Part shown: piece after piece, positions 1-8,975 of the stretch
How positions within the stretch are numbered: the first letter of the stretch is position 1
How the letters are laid out: each line of letters begins with the position of its first letter
DNA from: an uncultured Victivallales bacterium
Lineage (GTDB): Bacteria > Verrucomicrobiota > Lentisphaeria > Oligosphaerales > JAFGRS01
DNA length: 15,726 nucleotides
Assembly (NCBI GenBank): GCA_903834675.1
Contig: CAILKC010000453.1
Span: 1-15,726, forward strand
Direction: 5' to 3'
Notes under the pieces: generated by a model
Database searches by the model: none
What the model saw: only the letters and a program-made list of their open reading frames with translations
Told to the model about the DNA's origin: nothing
Made by a program: the position numbers and the translations under genes

Positions 1-2699
1 GCACCGCGCTTGAGGGTCACCGTGGCGGCGCCGTTGCGCAGCAGGTGCGGCGTGCTGCCCCAGGCCAGCAGCGTCGTGCGCGCCCGGTCAGCATACTTTA
101 CTCCCGTATTCTGGAGATCGGTCAGGTGCGTGATCAGCAGCCGTCGGCTGGTGGCGACAGGCTGGCCATCGAGGCTCGAGACCCAGACCGTGGCGTCGGT
201 GTCCCGGATGGCGAAGCGGGCCGCGGCCGTCTCGACGGTCTTGCCGGCTGGGGCAAAACACCCGGCGGTGCAGGGGGTATCCAGGATCATGGTATCCGCC
301 GGGCCGTCCAAGGTGAACTGGCCACTGGCGCTCTGCGCCCGCCGGGCGCCCAGGTCAGTGGAGTTGTCGGCGCCGAGCCAGGCACGCTCTTTGAGTGCCT
401 GCACGATGGCGGCGCCGGCGGCCTCCGCATATGGCGCCGCCGCGACCGGAGCCGTACCTAGCGGCGACGAGTCCGACGTCGGTAGCGTTAGATCCGCTGG
501 CACCGCCGTGTCCCGGGCACCCAGGAACAGCCCCACCTTAGCTACCGTCACCAGCCCTGACCAGGGCGGCACGATGCTCCCTTGGCGGCCTTGCCGACGA
601 GCCAATTCCGCCGGGTCCATCGTCACCGCCACCGTCCGGCCGACCGGCGAGAGGTCGCCGCGCAGGAACAGGCACAGCGTGGCCCGTTCGGCGGCCTGAT
701 TCAAGGGGTCGGTGGCCAGGTCGAAGTAGCCCGCACCAGACGCTTTGAACAGGTTCTCGCGGTTGTGGCTGTAGGCGAAACGCCAGACCACGGACCACTC
801 CTGCAGCGCCGCCATACAGCCCGTCAGGATGCCGCCCACCCCCCGGTAACGCCCCGGCCCGGAGTAGTTGTACTCGCTGACGGTGAAAGGCTTGTCCAGC
901 AGCCGGGTGAAGGCCAGGTTGCGTCCCCCCGGCGCGCCGACCGCCACCGGGCTGGTGTTGACGCAGCGCGAGGGCAGGCGCCAGGGCTGCTCGATGAACT
1001 GCGGGTGGTCGACGTAGAAGTGGTCATCCACATAGTCACACTCCAGCCGCACCCGCTGCGACTGCGCCGTATTGCTCCAGCCGTTCATGTTGGTGAGCAA
1101 CGCCTGGCACTTCAGTTCGTCGCGCAACAGCGTCTTCACCCGGCGGAACAGCGCCAGCTCGGTGTCGGCCAGGAAGGCGGCAAAGTCGCGCCCCGAGACC
1201 GAGTCCTCGGTGAAGCTCTTGGGCAGGACGGCGGTGTCGGCGCTCAGCTCGCCCTCGACCGCTTTGCCCCAGGCCACCCCGACCGCCGCCGCTGTACCGT
1301 AGGTCCGCAGCAGCCAGGCGCTCCAGGCACGCTGCCAGTCGGCGCGGGCACGCTCACTGCAGCTACCGATGAAATTGCCGACATTGCCCTCGTTGATCAG
1401 GCTCAGCCAGGCCAGGGCCGGCTCGTCCGCGTAGCGCAGGCCGGTGTAGGGGTTGACGTGCTCCAGGAAGGTTCGCGTCCAGGCCGCGAAGTTCGCAAAG
1501 GCAGCCTCATTCACGGGCACCAGCATCTTGAACTCGTCCATGGCCACGTTGCCTGTGGCCCCCGGCCAGATCTCGGCCGCAAAAACCTGGCGCGACACAA
1601 AGAGGTCGGTGGTCATGTAGATGCCGCGCTGCTTGAGGGCGGCAGCCAGGTGATCGAGTTGGTCGAAGACGTCCGCCTTCGCCTTGGTCGAGGTCCCGCC
1701 GCTGCGCTCCGCCAGCACCGACTCGTAGTGATGGAAACGCACCGCGTTGTAGCCCAGCCGCATCAGCCGTTCCGCCAGCGCCTCGGCCTGCTCCGGGGCG
1801 AGGTACTGCGCCGTGAAGCACAGATTGACCCCATAAAAACGCCGGGGAACCGTCGGCGCTTCCGCGAAGGCAAACTGCCCCGTCGGGGTCGAGATCACCC
1901 GACCCTGCTTTCCCGCCGGCATCGCCGTGGGCCGTAACCCCGAGAAGTCGAGCGCCGAGCCGGGCTCGATGTCCAGCGCCACCGCCAACGGCAGCCATTC
2001 CTCGCCGGCCTCGAGGGTGACCGGTTCGTCAATGCTCAGGCTCATGCCGCCGACCGCCGTCACGGTGAGATCGACCGTCCAGGCCTCCGCGGCCGGCCAC
2101 AGACGCGGCGGGGTCATCTGCGGCCCGATGCGGACGCAGAAATTCGGCCCCCACTGCCGGTTGTCCTGCACCAGCATGGGCACCGGCTCGGCGCTGCTGA
2201 ACTCCAGACGCGCCCCATCGGCCCACGACAGGGCCAGTGCCCGCGTTGGCTCCGAGCCGTAGAGATGCGTCGCGCCGCGCTCCGCCGGGAAGCTGCCCGG
2301 CTTGCCGTCGGCGCTGAAGCTGGCGCCGCGCACGATGTGCTCCGGAAGGTCGAAACTCACGTGCAGACTGTTCAGCTCGATGGCCTGCTTCGGCACGAGG
2401 CGATAGTGCAGCACAACGCCCGTCCCGACCACCTCGGCGCGCAGTTCGCAGTCCACCTCCTGGCCATCGGGCGCCCGCACCACGGTGCGCCGGGGCTCGG
2501 TCACGGGCGCCGGTCGGGGCGCGCCAGGTCCGGCGCCGCGCCACTCCTTCTGGAACAACCCGGGCTCGAGCGTGCCGATCTCCTGGCCGCCTCGAGACAG
2601 CACCACCGTACAGTCAGGCCGCACAAAGGCCGCCCAGTCCGCGGCCCAGGCGCCACCGGACACGGTCAAGACAAGAGCAAGTGTACGCATGGCTGTCAT
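1..2699 (-). CDS. Secreted glycoside hydrolase, clan GH-A (GH5/GH42-like), C-terminus cut by window edge
   Basis: I read 899 codons without a stop, so the 3' end lies beyond the window. The protein starts with a signal peptide (MTAMRTLALVLTVSGGAWA, cleavage before ADW), so it is exported. Residues 20 to about 280 look like a beta-sandwich region. A TIM-barrel domain follows: RFYGVNLCF, GYNAVRFHHYE (316-326), LINEGN with the likely acid/base Glu437, and VSEYNYSG with the likely nucleophile Glu609, the usual two-glutamate arrangement of clan GH-A retaining enzymes. About 290 residues follow the nucleophile, more than a bare barrel needs, so an accessory beta domain is likely. The start at 2699 is preferred over the ATG at 2690 because GGTGGAG (2706-2712) sits 6 bases upstream. 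The gene is divergent from the UroD-like gene. Family level is well supported; the exact GH family and polysaccharide substrate are not. Confidence 0.85.
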   Translation of the reverse strand, partial: MTAMRTLALVLTVSGGAWAADWAAFVRPDCTVVLSRGGQEIGTLEPGLFQKEWRGAGPGAPRPAPVTEPRRTVVRAPDGQEVDCELRAEVVGTGVVLHYRLVPKQAIELNSLHVSFDLPEHIVRGASFSADGKPGSFPAERGATHLYGSEPTRALALSWADGARLEFSSAEPVPMLVQDNRQWGPNFCVRIGPQMTPPRLWPAAEAWTVDLTVTAVGGMSLSIDEPVTLEAGEEWLPLAVALDIEPGSALDFSGLRPTAMPAGKQGRVISTPTGQFAFAEAPTVPRRFYGVNLCFTAQYLAPEQAEALAERLMRLGYNAVRFHHYESVLAERSGGTSTKAKADVFDQLDHLAAALKQRGIYMTTDLFVSRQVFAAEIWPGATGNVAMDEFKMLVPVNEAAFANFAAWTRTFLEHVNPYTGLRYADEPALAWLSLINEGNVGNFIGSCSERARADWQRAWSAWLLRTYGTAAAVGVAWGKAVEGELSADTAVLPKSFTEDSVSGRDFAAFLADTELALFRRVKTLLRDELKCQALLTNMNGWSNTAQSQRVRLECDYVDDHFYVDHPQFIEQPWRLPSRCVNTSPVAVGAPGGRNLAFTRLLDKPFTVSEYNYSGPGRYRGVGGILTGCMAALQEWSVVWRFAYSHNRENLFKASGAGYFDLATDPLNQAAERATLCLFLRGDLSPVGRTVAVTMDPAELARRQGRQGSIVPPWSGLVTVAKVGLFLGARDTAVPADLTLPTSDSSPLGTAPVAAAPYAEAAGAAIVQALKERAWLGADNSTDLGARRAQSASGQFTLDGPADTMILDTPCTAGCFAPAGKTVETAAARFAIRDTDATVWVSSLDGQPVATSRRLLITHLTDLQNTGVKYADRARTTLLAWGSTPHLLRNGAATVTLKRG

Positions 2700-2748
2700 C
2701 CGCTTCTCCACCGTCAAGATCACACAACCCTTGAACGACGACAGATTC

Positions 2749-2777
2749 ACTGTAGTCGGACAGTCTCGCACCTGCAA
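2749..2777 (-). promoter_or_regulatory. Possible promoter of the glycoside hydrolase gene
   Basis: On the minus strand TTGCAG (2777-2772) and TACAGT (2754-2749) are separated by 17 bases. Each matches the sigma70 consensus only partly (3/6 and 4/6), but the spacing is ideal and would give a leader of about 40 bases with the GGTGGAG ribosome binding site in it. No convincing -35/-10 pair was seen for the divergent UroD-like gene, although AT-richer sequence with repeated GTTGA (from 2807 and 2828) lies before it. Confidence 0.3.
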
Positions 2778-2869
2778 TGCCGCATTGTTCCTTGTTGCCT
2801 TGTGCGTTGAAAGGTGAACGTCTAAAGTTGAGCGTTTCAGATTCTGAGAGACGGCAGAGGAATGGCACC

Positions 2870-3907
2870 ATGACCTCCCGCGAACGCATTTTCGCCGCCT
2901 TGGACTACCGGCCCGTGGACAAGGTGCCACTGCGCCTTTCTGCCGCGGCGGGCGGGTTGCATGAGCACGGCCAGAAGCTGTTGGACCTGATCCAGGCCTG
3001 CGGCCATGATTTCGGAGCGCTGGACGGGGTCCGCTTGCCGCCGCCGCTGCCGGCCACCGACGTCGACCCCGACGGCTCCTACCACGCCTTCCGCACCGAC
3101 GAGTGGGGCACACGCTGGGAGTACCGCATCCCCGGCATCTGGGGACATCCGGTGGCCTGGCCGGTCGAGGACCTGGATACGGTTGAGACCTACGCCATGC
3201 CGGCCCCGGCCCCAGCGCTGGTAGGCGCGGAACTGGCCGCCGCCCGCGGCGAGCTGGCCGAACACCAGCGCCGCGGTTTCCGCCTCGACGGCGCGGGGAG
3301 CCTCTTCGAAAAGCTGCACTGCATCCGCCGCTTCGAGGATGTGCTGGCCGATCTGGCCCTGGCCGACCCGCGCCTGGGCCGCCTCGCCGATCGGGTTCTG
3401 CAGCACATGCAAGCCCATGCCGGCCGTGCCATCGCCAGGGGCAGCGACGGCGTAATCGTGGGCGACGACTTCGGCACCACGACCGCCCTGCTGATCTCGC
3501 CAGCCACCTGGAGGAGCTTCTTCAAACCCCGCTACGAACAGGTCTTTGCCGGGTTGCGACAGGCCGACATCCGCATCTTCTTCCATGTGTGCGGCTGGGT
3601 CGAGCCGATCCTGGAAGACTTCCGCGACCTGGGGGTGAACGCGATCTGGCCGCAGATCACGCTGTTCAAACCCGCCGAACTCCACGCCCGTTGCCGCGAC
3701 CTCGGCCTGGCGGTCGAGATCCACCCCGACCGCGGCGAACTGCTGCAGCACGGCACGCCCAGTCAGGTGCGTGACAACGTCCGGCGCCTCATCGACGAGA
3801 TGCACACGTTGGAGGGCGGTTCCTGGCTCTACCTCGAAGTCGATCCCGGCTTCCCCTGGCCCAATGTGGAAGCCCTCTTCAAGACCGCGATGGAGCTGCG
3901 CGCCTGA
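2870..3907 (+). CDS. Uroporphyrinogen decarboxylase (URO-D)/MtaA-type methyltransferase family protein
   Basis: The 345-residue protein has the URO-D/corrinoid methyltransferase fold signature: an N-terminal MTSRERIFAALDYRPVDKVP, then DGVIVGDDFGTTTALLISP (193-211) followed by WRSFFKPRY, and HVCG (His239, Cys241) where zinc-dependent MtaA/MtbA-type methyltransferases carry their metal-binding His-x-Cys. The N-terminal arginine-rich substrate motif of true heme-pathway HemE is not seen, so heme synthesis is unlikely. Members like this are common near sugar or methyl-group metabolism genes and mostly lack an assigned substrate. The start at 2870 follows AGAGGAA by 8 bases; an in-frame extension to 2777 has no such site. 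No signal peptide, so cytosolic. It is divergent from the glycosidase and convergent with the lactonase gene, 34 bases away. Confidence 0.85.
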   Translation: MTSRERIFAALDYRPVDKVPLRLSAAAGGLHEHGQKLLDLIQACGHDFGALDGVRLPPPLPATDVDPDGSYHAFRTDEWGTRWEYRIPGIWGHPVAWPVEDLDTVETYAMPAPAPALVGAELAAARGELAEHQRRGFRLDGAGSLFEKLHCIRRFEDVLADLALADPRLGRLADRVLQHMQAHAGRAIARGSDGVIVGDDFGTTTALLISPATWRSFFKPRYEQVFAGLRQADIRIFFHVCGWVEPILEDFRDLGVNAIWPQITLFKPAELHARCRDLGLAVEIHPDRGELLQHGTPSQVRDNVRRLIDEMHTLEGGSWLYLEVDPGFPWPNVEALFKTAMELRA

Positions 3908-3941
3908 CTCTCCGTGACCGAGTTCTGCTTCTCTCGCCCGA

Positions 3942-5048
3942 CTACACCTGTGCCGACGATACCGGTGGCCACAGTCTGATGCAAGACGGGCTCGGCATGG
4001 GGGTCGGCGCGCCGACCGAGCGCAAACGGCCAGTCTCTGGGTCGATCCTGAATACGGCGACGCTGTTGCCCGGCATATTCGCGCAGAGCAGGAACTCGCC
4101 GCCTGGCGTGATCGCGAGGTTCTGCGGCCCCTTGCCTAAGCTCGGCTCAATCCCGATTAGCGTCAGGTCCCCAGCCGCATCAAGGTGATAGGCGGCGATA
4201 CTGTCGTGTCCGCGATTCGTGCCGTACAGGAAGCGCCCGTCCGGCGTGATCTTCAGATCCGCGCAGTAACTCTTCTCGCCATACTCGCCGGGTAACGTGG
4301 ATACGGTCTGACGCTCGATCAGGATGCCGGACTCGGAGTCATAGTCGAACCCGGTGACCGAGTTGCTGAGTTCGTTGATGACGTAGAGCTGTTTGCCGTT
4401 GGGGTGAAAGGTCAGATGCCGGGGTCCGGCGCCAGGTGGCGTGCGCACGAACGGTTGGCGGTTAGCCACCAGCTCAGCCCTGGCTGCGTCCAGCCGATAG
4501 CACCGCACCTGGTCGAGACCCAGGTCCGCGGCGTAGACAAAGCGGTTGTCCGGACTGACCACGATGCAGTGCGCGTGCGGACCCTCCTGGCGCGCCAGAT
4601 CGATACCCTTGCCGCCGTGTTGGAGGAAGGATGCCGCCGCGCCGAGCGAGCCATCCGCCCGCACCGGTAGTGACGCCACGCTGCCGGTCGAGTAATTGGC
4701 AACCAGCACCGTCTTGCCCGTCGCGTCCACGTCCAGGTAGCAGGCCGCCGAGCCCTGGGTCGACTGCCGATTCAGCGCCCGTAACTCGCCCGTTCCCCCG
4801 GCAATCTCGAAGGCCGCCACCTGCTCAGGTTCGGCGCCGCCGAAGGTGCGCGCCTGAATCGAGTACAAGAAGCGCCCAGCGCGCGACAGCGCCATGAAGA
4901 AGGGGTTCTCGATGCCGGCCGTCCGCTGCACCGCCTGCAAGTGGCCGGTCTTCAGGTCCAACCGGAAGGCCCAGATGCCGCCCTCGGTTCCGGCCGCGAA
5001 GGCCGAGATGAATACCAGGGGCCCGGCTGCATTCGGATCGGCGTTCAT
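3942..5048 (-). CDS. Lactonase family protein (YbhE-type 6-phosphogluconolactonase), seven-bladed beta-propeller
   Basis: The 368-residue protein has the full length of the lactonase propeller family. Blade signatures recur: GPHAHCIVVSPDNRFVYAAD (156-175), GAGPRHLTFHPNGKQLYV (206-223) followed by INELSNSV, DLKITPDGRFLYGTNRG (264-280), and KGPQNLAITPGGEFLLCAN (306-324) followed by the last blade. Characterised members hydrolyse 6-phosphoglucono-1,5-lactone in the pentose phosphate pathway, but the family also includes enzymes on other sugar lactones, so the substrate is inferred. No signal peptide is visible, suggesting a cytosolic protein. GGGAGGA (5059-5053) lies 4 bases before the ATG at 5048, and a strong sigma70-like promoter lies about 55-80 bases upstream. 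The gene ends 34 bases from the stop of the oppositely oriented UroD-like gene, with no clear terminator hairpin between them. Confidence 0.9.
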   Translation of the reverse strand: MNADPNAAGPLVFISAFAAGTEGGIWAFRLDLKTGHLQAVQRTAGIENPFFMALSRAGRFLYSIQARTFGGAEPEQVAAFEIAGGTGELRALNRQSTQGSAACYLDVDATGKTVLVANYSTGSVASLPVRADGSLGAAASFLQHGGKGIDLARQEGPHAHCIVVSPDNRFVYAADLGLDQVRCYRLDAARAELVANRQPFVRTPPGAGPRHLTFHPNGKQLYVINELSNSVTGFDYDSESGILIERQTVSTLPGEYGEKSYCADLKITPDGRFLYGTNRGHDSIAAYHLDAAGDLTLIGIEPSLGKGPQNLAITPGGEFLLCANMPGNSVAVFRIDPETGRLRSVGAPTPMPSPSCIRLWPPVSSAQV

Positions 5049-5102
5049 GCCGTCCTCCCGTCTGACGTTGGGTTAGAGATGATGCGGCGCACACGCAGGG
5101 TG

Positions 5103-5130
5103 AGGATACCTCGCGGGCGCGGGGTGTCAA
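5103..5130 (-). promoter_or_regulatory. Sigma70-type promoter of the lactonase gene
   Basis: Read on the minus strand, TTGACA (5130-5125, 6/6 consensus) and TATCCT (5108-5103, 4/6) are 16 bases apart. Transcription would start near 5096, giving a leader of about 48 bases that includes the GGGAGGA ribosome binding site. This is the best promoter match in the window and points away from the DUF748 promoter candidate next to it. Confidence 0.6.
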
Positions 5131-5149
5131 GCCTGCCCACGCTCCGCCG

Positions 5150-5178
5150 TTGCATCCGCCCTTACCGTAAGGTATTCT
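5150..5178 (+). promoter_or_regulatory. Candidate promoter of the DUF748 gene
   Basis: TTGCAT (5150-5155) and TATTCT (5173-5178) are spaced 17 bases apart. Both boxes are only partial matches. The gap between them contains the palindrome at 5160-5172, an arrangement typical of a repressor site lying in the spacer. The start point would be near 5185, about 54 bases before the GTG start codon. Confidence 0.4.
5160..5172. promoter_or_regulatory. Perfect 6-1-6 palindrome, possible operator
   Basis: CCTTAC-C-GTAAGG is a perfect inverted repeat with a one-base centre. It lies in the 120-bp core of a divergent promoter region, inside the spacer of the rightward promoter candidate and about 30 bases upstream of the leftward -35 box. 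A dimeric regulator bound here could affect both promoters. No regulator gene is in the window and I do not recognise the motif. Confidence 0.4.
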
Positions 5179-5238
5179 AGATACGGACGCCATGGATGCG
5201 GCGAGTACGCCAGACCCTCTCTCGTAAAGGATCTACCC

Positions 5239-8200
5239 GTGAGCAGCAGACCGCGCCTTCTCCGTCGTACGGCCACCAACCTGGCTCTGGCCTACGCCCT
5301 CTACGCCCTGCTGGTGGTCTACCTGGTACCGCCACTCGCCAAACACTTGACCGAGACCAAGGTCGGTGCCCTCCTGCAGCGGCCGGTCACGGTGACCCGC
5401 ATCACCCTCAATCCCTTCACGCTCTGCCTCCAGGTGCGCGGCCTTGAGATCTGGGAACCTGACGGTGAGACCCTCTTCGTCGGCGTCCAGCGGTTCGAAG
5501 CGAACCTCGACCTGGTGCTCTCCGTGCTGCAACGGGGCCTGGTGCTCAGCGCCGTCACCGTGGACGGCCCCCATGCCATCGTGGTGCGGCGGCAGGACGG
5601 CTCGTTCAACTTCTCAGACCTGATCCGGCCGTCGGCCGCCGCCGCGCCCGCAGTCCCAGCAACGCCGGCCGCACCGCCACCCCGCTTCTCCGTCTCCAAC
5701 ATCCAGGTCCGGGAAGGCTGGTTCTTCTTCCGCGACGAGGTCGTGAACGCCCAGCAACGTCTGACCGGAGTGTACCTGTCGATCGCGGCGGTGTCCAGCC
5801 TGCCGAACCGGAGCGAGGTCTACGTCCAGCCCGCCTTCCACGCCCAACTCAATGGCCGGACGATCACCCTCGACTGCCAAACCAAACCTTTCGCTGATTC
5901 CCAGGAGAGCAACGTCGACCTCAGCCTGCACGACCTCGATCTGACCGCCCTCGCTCACTACCTGCCCGAGCCCCGCAATGTCGACATCACCTCAGGCTGG
6001 CTCGATATTGACCTCAAGCTCCATGCCCTGCATGTGCTCAAACAGAAACCGTCGATATCGGTGAGCGGCGACATCGGCCTGCGCAGCTTCTGCCTCACCG
6101 GTCGTGATGGCCTTACCCTGGCCGCCGTGGAGGCCCTGCAGGTGAGCCTCCGGCCCACCGATCTGATGCAGAAGGAGATCCACGTCAGCCGCATCCTCTG
6201 CCGAGCCCCATTCGTCCGCTTGACCCGCGACGCCCAGGGAGCCCTGCTGCTGCCCCGCCTCGGCGCGGCATCGGCAGCGCCCCCCGCGTCGACGCCGGGG
6301 CCCACCGCGGTCGCCGCGGTACCGACCCCACCTCCGGTAACCGCCGACATCGCCGACATCGTCGTGCAGGATGGGCGCCTGGAGTTCAGCGACGACACCG
6401 TCGTCCCAACGTTCCACACTGCGGTCGACCTGCAACTCGGGATCACGGGTATGACCACCCGGCCCGGCCGCCCGGTCCAGATCCGCTTCGAGGCCGCCAC
6501 CGAGTCGGCGGAAACGGTGGCGGGCACCTACACGGTCACCCTCTTCCCGCTGCTGTCCGTCACCGGCATCACGACCGTCAAGAATATCTGCCTGCCCAAG
6601 TACATGCCGTATCTGGAGAGCACCCTGGCCAGCACCATCACCCGCGGCACACTCTCCGTGAAAGCAGATCACGAGATCGCCCTGCCGCCGGGCGCCCCGC
6701 CCGTGGTCAAGCTCAGCCACGTCGACCTCAGCCTGAAGGATGTCTGCCTAGTCGGCGGAGCCGACCATGCCCCCGTCCTCACCCTCCAGGAACTGGCGCT
6801 GACCGATGTGACCGCTGACCTCGGCTCCCGCGAAGCCCTCGTCGGGTCGTTCGTCACGCGCGGCGGCCAAGTCCAGATCCAACGCTTCAAGGACGGCTCG
6901 CTCAACCTGCAGAAGCTGCTCCGCGCCAGACCTGCGACCACGACCCCCGCGCCCGCCACCGCCGACGTCGCGGCACCGTGGACGGTCACCGTGCGTGATA
7001 CGACCTTGACCCAGTGGGCCGTGGCCGTGGACGACCAGCAACCGCGTACGCCGGTGCATGTGTCCGTGGGTGACATCATGCTGAACCTCAAGAACCTGAG
7101 CACGCGCGCCGGTCAGAAAGGCACGCTCGCCCTCGCCCTGCGTCTGAACGAAAGCGCGGCGCTAGCCGTCTTGGGCGGTTTCAGTGTCGAGCCCCTGGCG
7201 GCCGACCTCAGCATCCGTCTGACCGACCTCGTCCTGAAAGACTTCCAGGGCTACATCGACGACCATCTCAAGCTGCTGATCAGCGACGGGGCGATGGAGA
7301 CCGATCTCAAGGTCGCGGTCGCACGGGCGGCGGATGCCGGCTTCGACGGCACGGTGGATGGCTCTTTCACGCTACGGCGCTTCGCCTCGGTCGACCAGGC
7401 GCACGCGGAAGATTTCGTCAAGGTTCAGGAATTCGCCCTACGCGGCATCCACGTCGCGCTGCGGCCACTGGCCTTGCACCTGGATGAACTGGCACTCAGC
7501 GGGCTGAATACGGCGCTCACCATCAAGCCGGACGGCTCTCTCAATCTGCTGTCCGTGCTTGGCGCCACGCCCGCGGCGGCCACGACCCAGGCGCCGCCGC
7601 CAACTCCGCCCACGGCCGTGACGCCAAGCGGTGACAGTGCCATCCCACTCGACATCGGCACGGTCCGCCTGGACGGCTGCGGTGTCGTGTTCACGGACCA
7701 ACAGCGCACCCCGCACTACCGCGTCGTCCTCGGAGAACTGGGGGGAACCGTTACGTCGTTCTCACTCGGGAAGCCGACGCCGGCGCAGATCGAGCTGGCC
7801 GGGCGGTTCGACAGCCAGGCTTCGTTCTCGCTCAAGGCGACGCTGGCTGACCTCGGACCACAGATGACCCTCACTGCCGCCACCATTCTCAAAGACTTCG
7901 AACTCAGCCCGCTGACCCCCTACTCCGGCCGCTACGTCGGCTACGCCGTCCAGAAGGGTAAGCTTAGTTTTGACCTTAGATACGCACTCAACCAGCGCCA
8001 ACTCGTGGCGGAGCACAAAGTCTTGATCGATCAGTTCGCCTTCGGCCAGAAGATCGAGAGTGCGGACGCCACCGACCTGCCCGTGCGCCTGGCGGTGGCC
8101 CTGCTCAAGGACCGTAGAGGCCAGATCAGCTTCGACGTCCCGGTCCGCGGCAGCCTCGACGATCCCAAATTCAGCATCCTGCGCATTGTGCTGAAAGTCC

Positions 8201-8847
8201 TGCGCGACCTGGTGGCCAAGGCGGCAACTGCGCCCTTCGCCATGTTGGGGGCGCTGGTCGGCGGTGGCGAGGAACTGAGTTTCGTCGACTTCGGCCCAGG
8301 CACTACCGACCTGGACGAGGCCGGGGTGAAGAAGCTCGAAGCGCTGGCCAAGGCACTGCTTGATCGCCCTGAACTGCAGGTCGAGACCGGGGGTACGGTC
8401 GACCTGGCAACCGACCGCGAAGGGCTGGTACGGCAAGCGGTGCTCCGCCAGATCAAGGCGCGGAAACTGGCTGACCAGGTCAAGACCGGCCAACCGGCGG
8501 GCTCGGTCGATGAGGTCTCACTCTCTGCCGCTGAGCGTAACGAATGCCTGCTCGCGATCTACCGCGATACCCTCGCGCCAAAGCCCGCCGCCCCGACCAC
8601 GACTGCCACGCCCCCCATCCCGACCCCTGCCGAGATCGAACAGCAACTTGCGGCGCAGACGACGGTGACCGACGAGGACGTGAAACTGCTGGCTGGACGA
8701 CGCGCCGCCCGAGTGCGCGAGTTCCTGACCACCACCGGCCAGGTCCCGTCGGAACGTGTCTTCGTGGTGGCCGCAGCGCCGCCGGCCGCGGCGGGCGCCG
8801 CCCCCGCCGGGACCCCGGTACGCCAGGCCCGTCTGTCTCTACGCTGA
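5239..8847 (+). CDS. DUF748 / AsmA-like large envelope protein
   Basis: The 1202-residue protein has one N-terminal membrane segment (about 13-33, LALAYALYALLVVYLVPPL) after a basic stretch (RPRLLRR), so the rest should sit in the periplasm, anchored to the inner membrane. The start of the mature part (TRITLNPFTLCLQVRGLEIW) is typical of DUF748, a relative of AsmA/YhdP/TamB proteins thought to bridge the envelope or affect lipid transport and outer membrane assembly. Four modules recur, each passing from a DGS-N-L-type strand at residues 120, 331, 552 and 765 into a Pro/Ala-rich linker and a new beta region. The C-terminal part (LSFVDFGPG from 1013, and DEDVKLLAGRRAARVREFL from 1145) matches the usual DUF748 end. 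The start is GTG with AAAGG (5226-5230) upstream. It leads a same-strand group with the peroxidase and DUF481 genes. Confidence 0.85.
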   Translation: MSSRPRLLRRTATNLALAYALYALLVVYLVPPLAKHLTETKVGALLQRPVTVTRITLNPFTLCLQVRGLEIWEPDGETLFVGVQRFEANLDLVLSVLQRGLVLSAVTVDGPHAIVVRRQDGSFNFSDLIRPSAAAAPAVPATPAAPPPRFSVSNIQVREGWFFFRDEVVNAQQRLTGVYLSIAAVSSLPNRSEVYVQPAFHAQLNGRTITLDCQTKPFADSQESNVDLSLHDLDLTALAHYLPEPRNVDITSGWLDIDLKLHALHVLKQKPSISVSGDIGLRSFCLTGRDGLTLAAVEALQVSLRPTDLMQKEIHVSRILCRAPFVRLTRDAQGALLLPRLGAASAAPPASTPGPTAVAAVPTPPPVTADIADIVVQDGRLEFSDDTVVPTFHTAVDLQLGITGMTTRPGRPVQIRFEAATESAETVAGTYTVTLFPLLSVTGITTVKNICLPKYMPYLESTLASTITRGTLSVKADHEIALPPGAPPVVKLSHVDLSLKDVCLVGGADHAPVLTLQELALTDVTADLGSREALVGSFVTRGGQVQIQRFKDGSLNLQKLLRARPATTTPAPATADVAAPWTVTVRDTTLTQWAVAVDDQQPRTPVHVSVGDIMLNLKNLSTRAGQKGTLALALRLNESAALAVLGGFSVEPLAADLSIRLTDLVLKDFQGYIDDHLKLLISDGAMETDLKVAVARAADAGFDGTVDGSFTLRRFASVDQAHAEDFVKVQEFALRGIHVALRPLALHLDELALSGLNTALTIKPDGSLNLLSVLGATPAAATTQAPPPTPPTAVTPSGDSAIPLDIGTVRLDGCGVVFTDQQRTPHYRVVLGELGGTVTSFSLGKPTPAQIELAGRFDSQASFSLKATLADLGPQMTLTAATILKDFELSPLTPYSGRYVGYAVQKGKLSFDLRYALNQRQLVAEHKVLIDQFAFGQKIESADATDLPVRLAVALLKDRRGQISFDVPVRGSLDDPKFSILRIVLKVLRDLVAKAATAPFAMLGALVGGGEELSFVDFGPGTTDLDEAGVKKLEALAKALLDRPELQVETGGTVDLATDREGLVRQAVLRQIKARKLADQVKTGQPAGSVDEVSLSAAERNECLLAIYRDTLAPKPAAPTTTATPPIPTPAEIEQQLAAQTTVTDEDVKLLAGRRAARVREFLTTTGQVPSERVFVVAAAPPAAAGAAPAGTPVRQARLSLR

Positions 8848-8975
8848 GTCGTTCGCCATGACCGGCCGCACCAAGCCAAGCCCGGAACCGCAGTGCTGCC
8901 GCCTTGTCCTACCCTCGGCGTCGGCATGGCCCGCAACACGACGATCCGGAATGAACACGAGAGAGAGGAACTCCC

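Noticed and set aside
582..1937. 451-codon rightward open frame
   Set aside because: It is antisense to the glycoside hydrolase, whose frame has a signal peptide and catalytic motifs. The rightward product is low-complexity and has no family signature; long antisense frames are expected at this GC content.
2837..3805. 322-codon leftward open frame
   Set aside because: It is fully antisense to the UroD-like gene and its product shows no recognisable motif.
2870..3907. Heme-pathway uroporphyrinogen decarboxylase (hemE)
   Set aside because: The conserved N-terminal HemE substrate motif is missing and a methyltransferase-like HVCG site is present.
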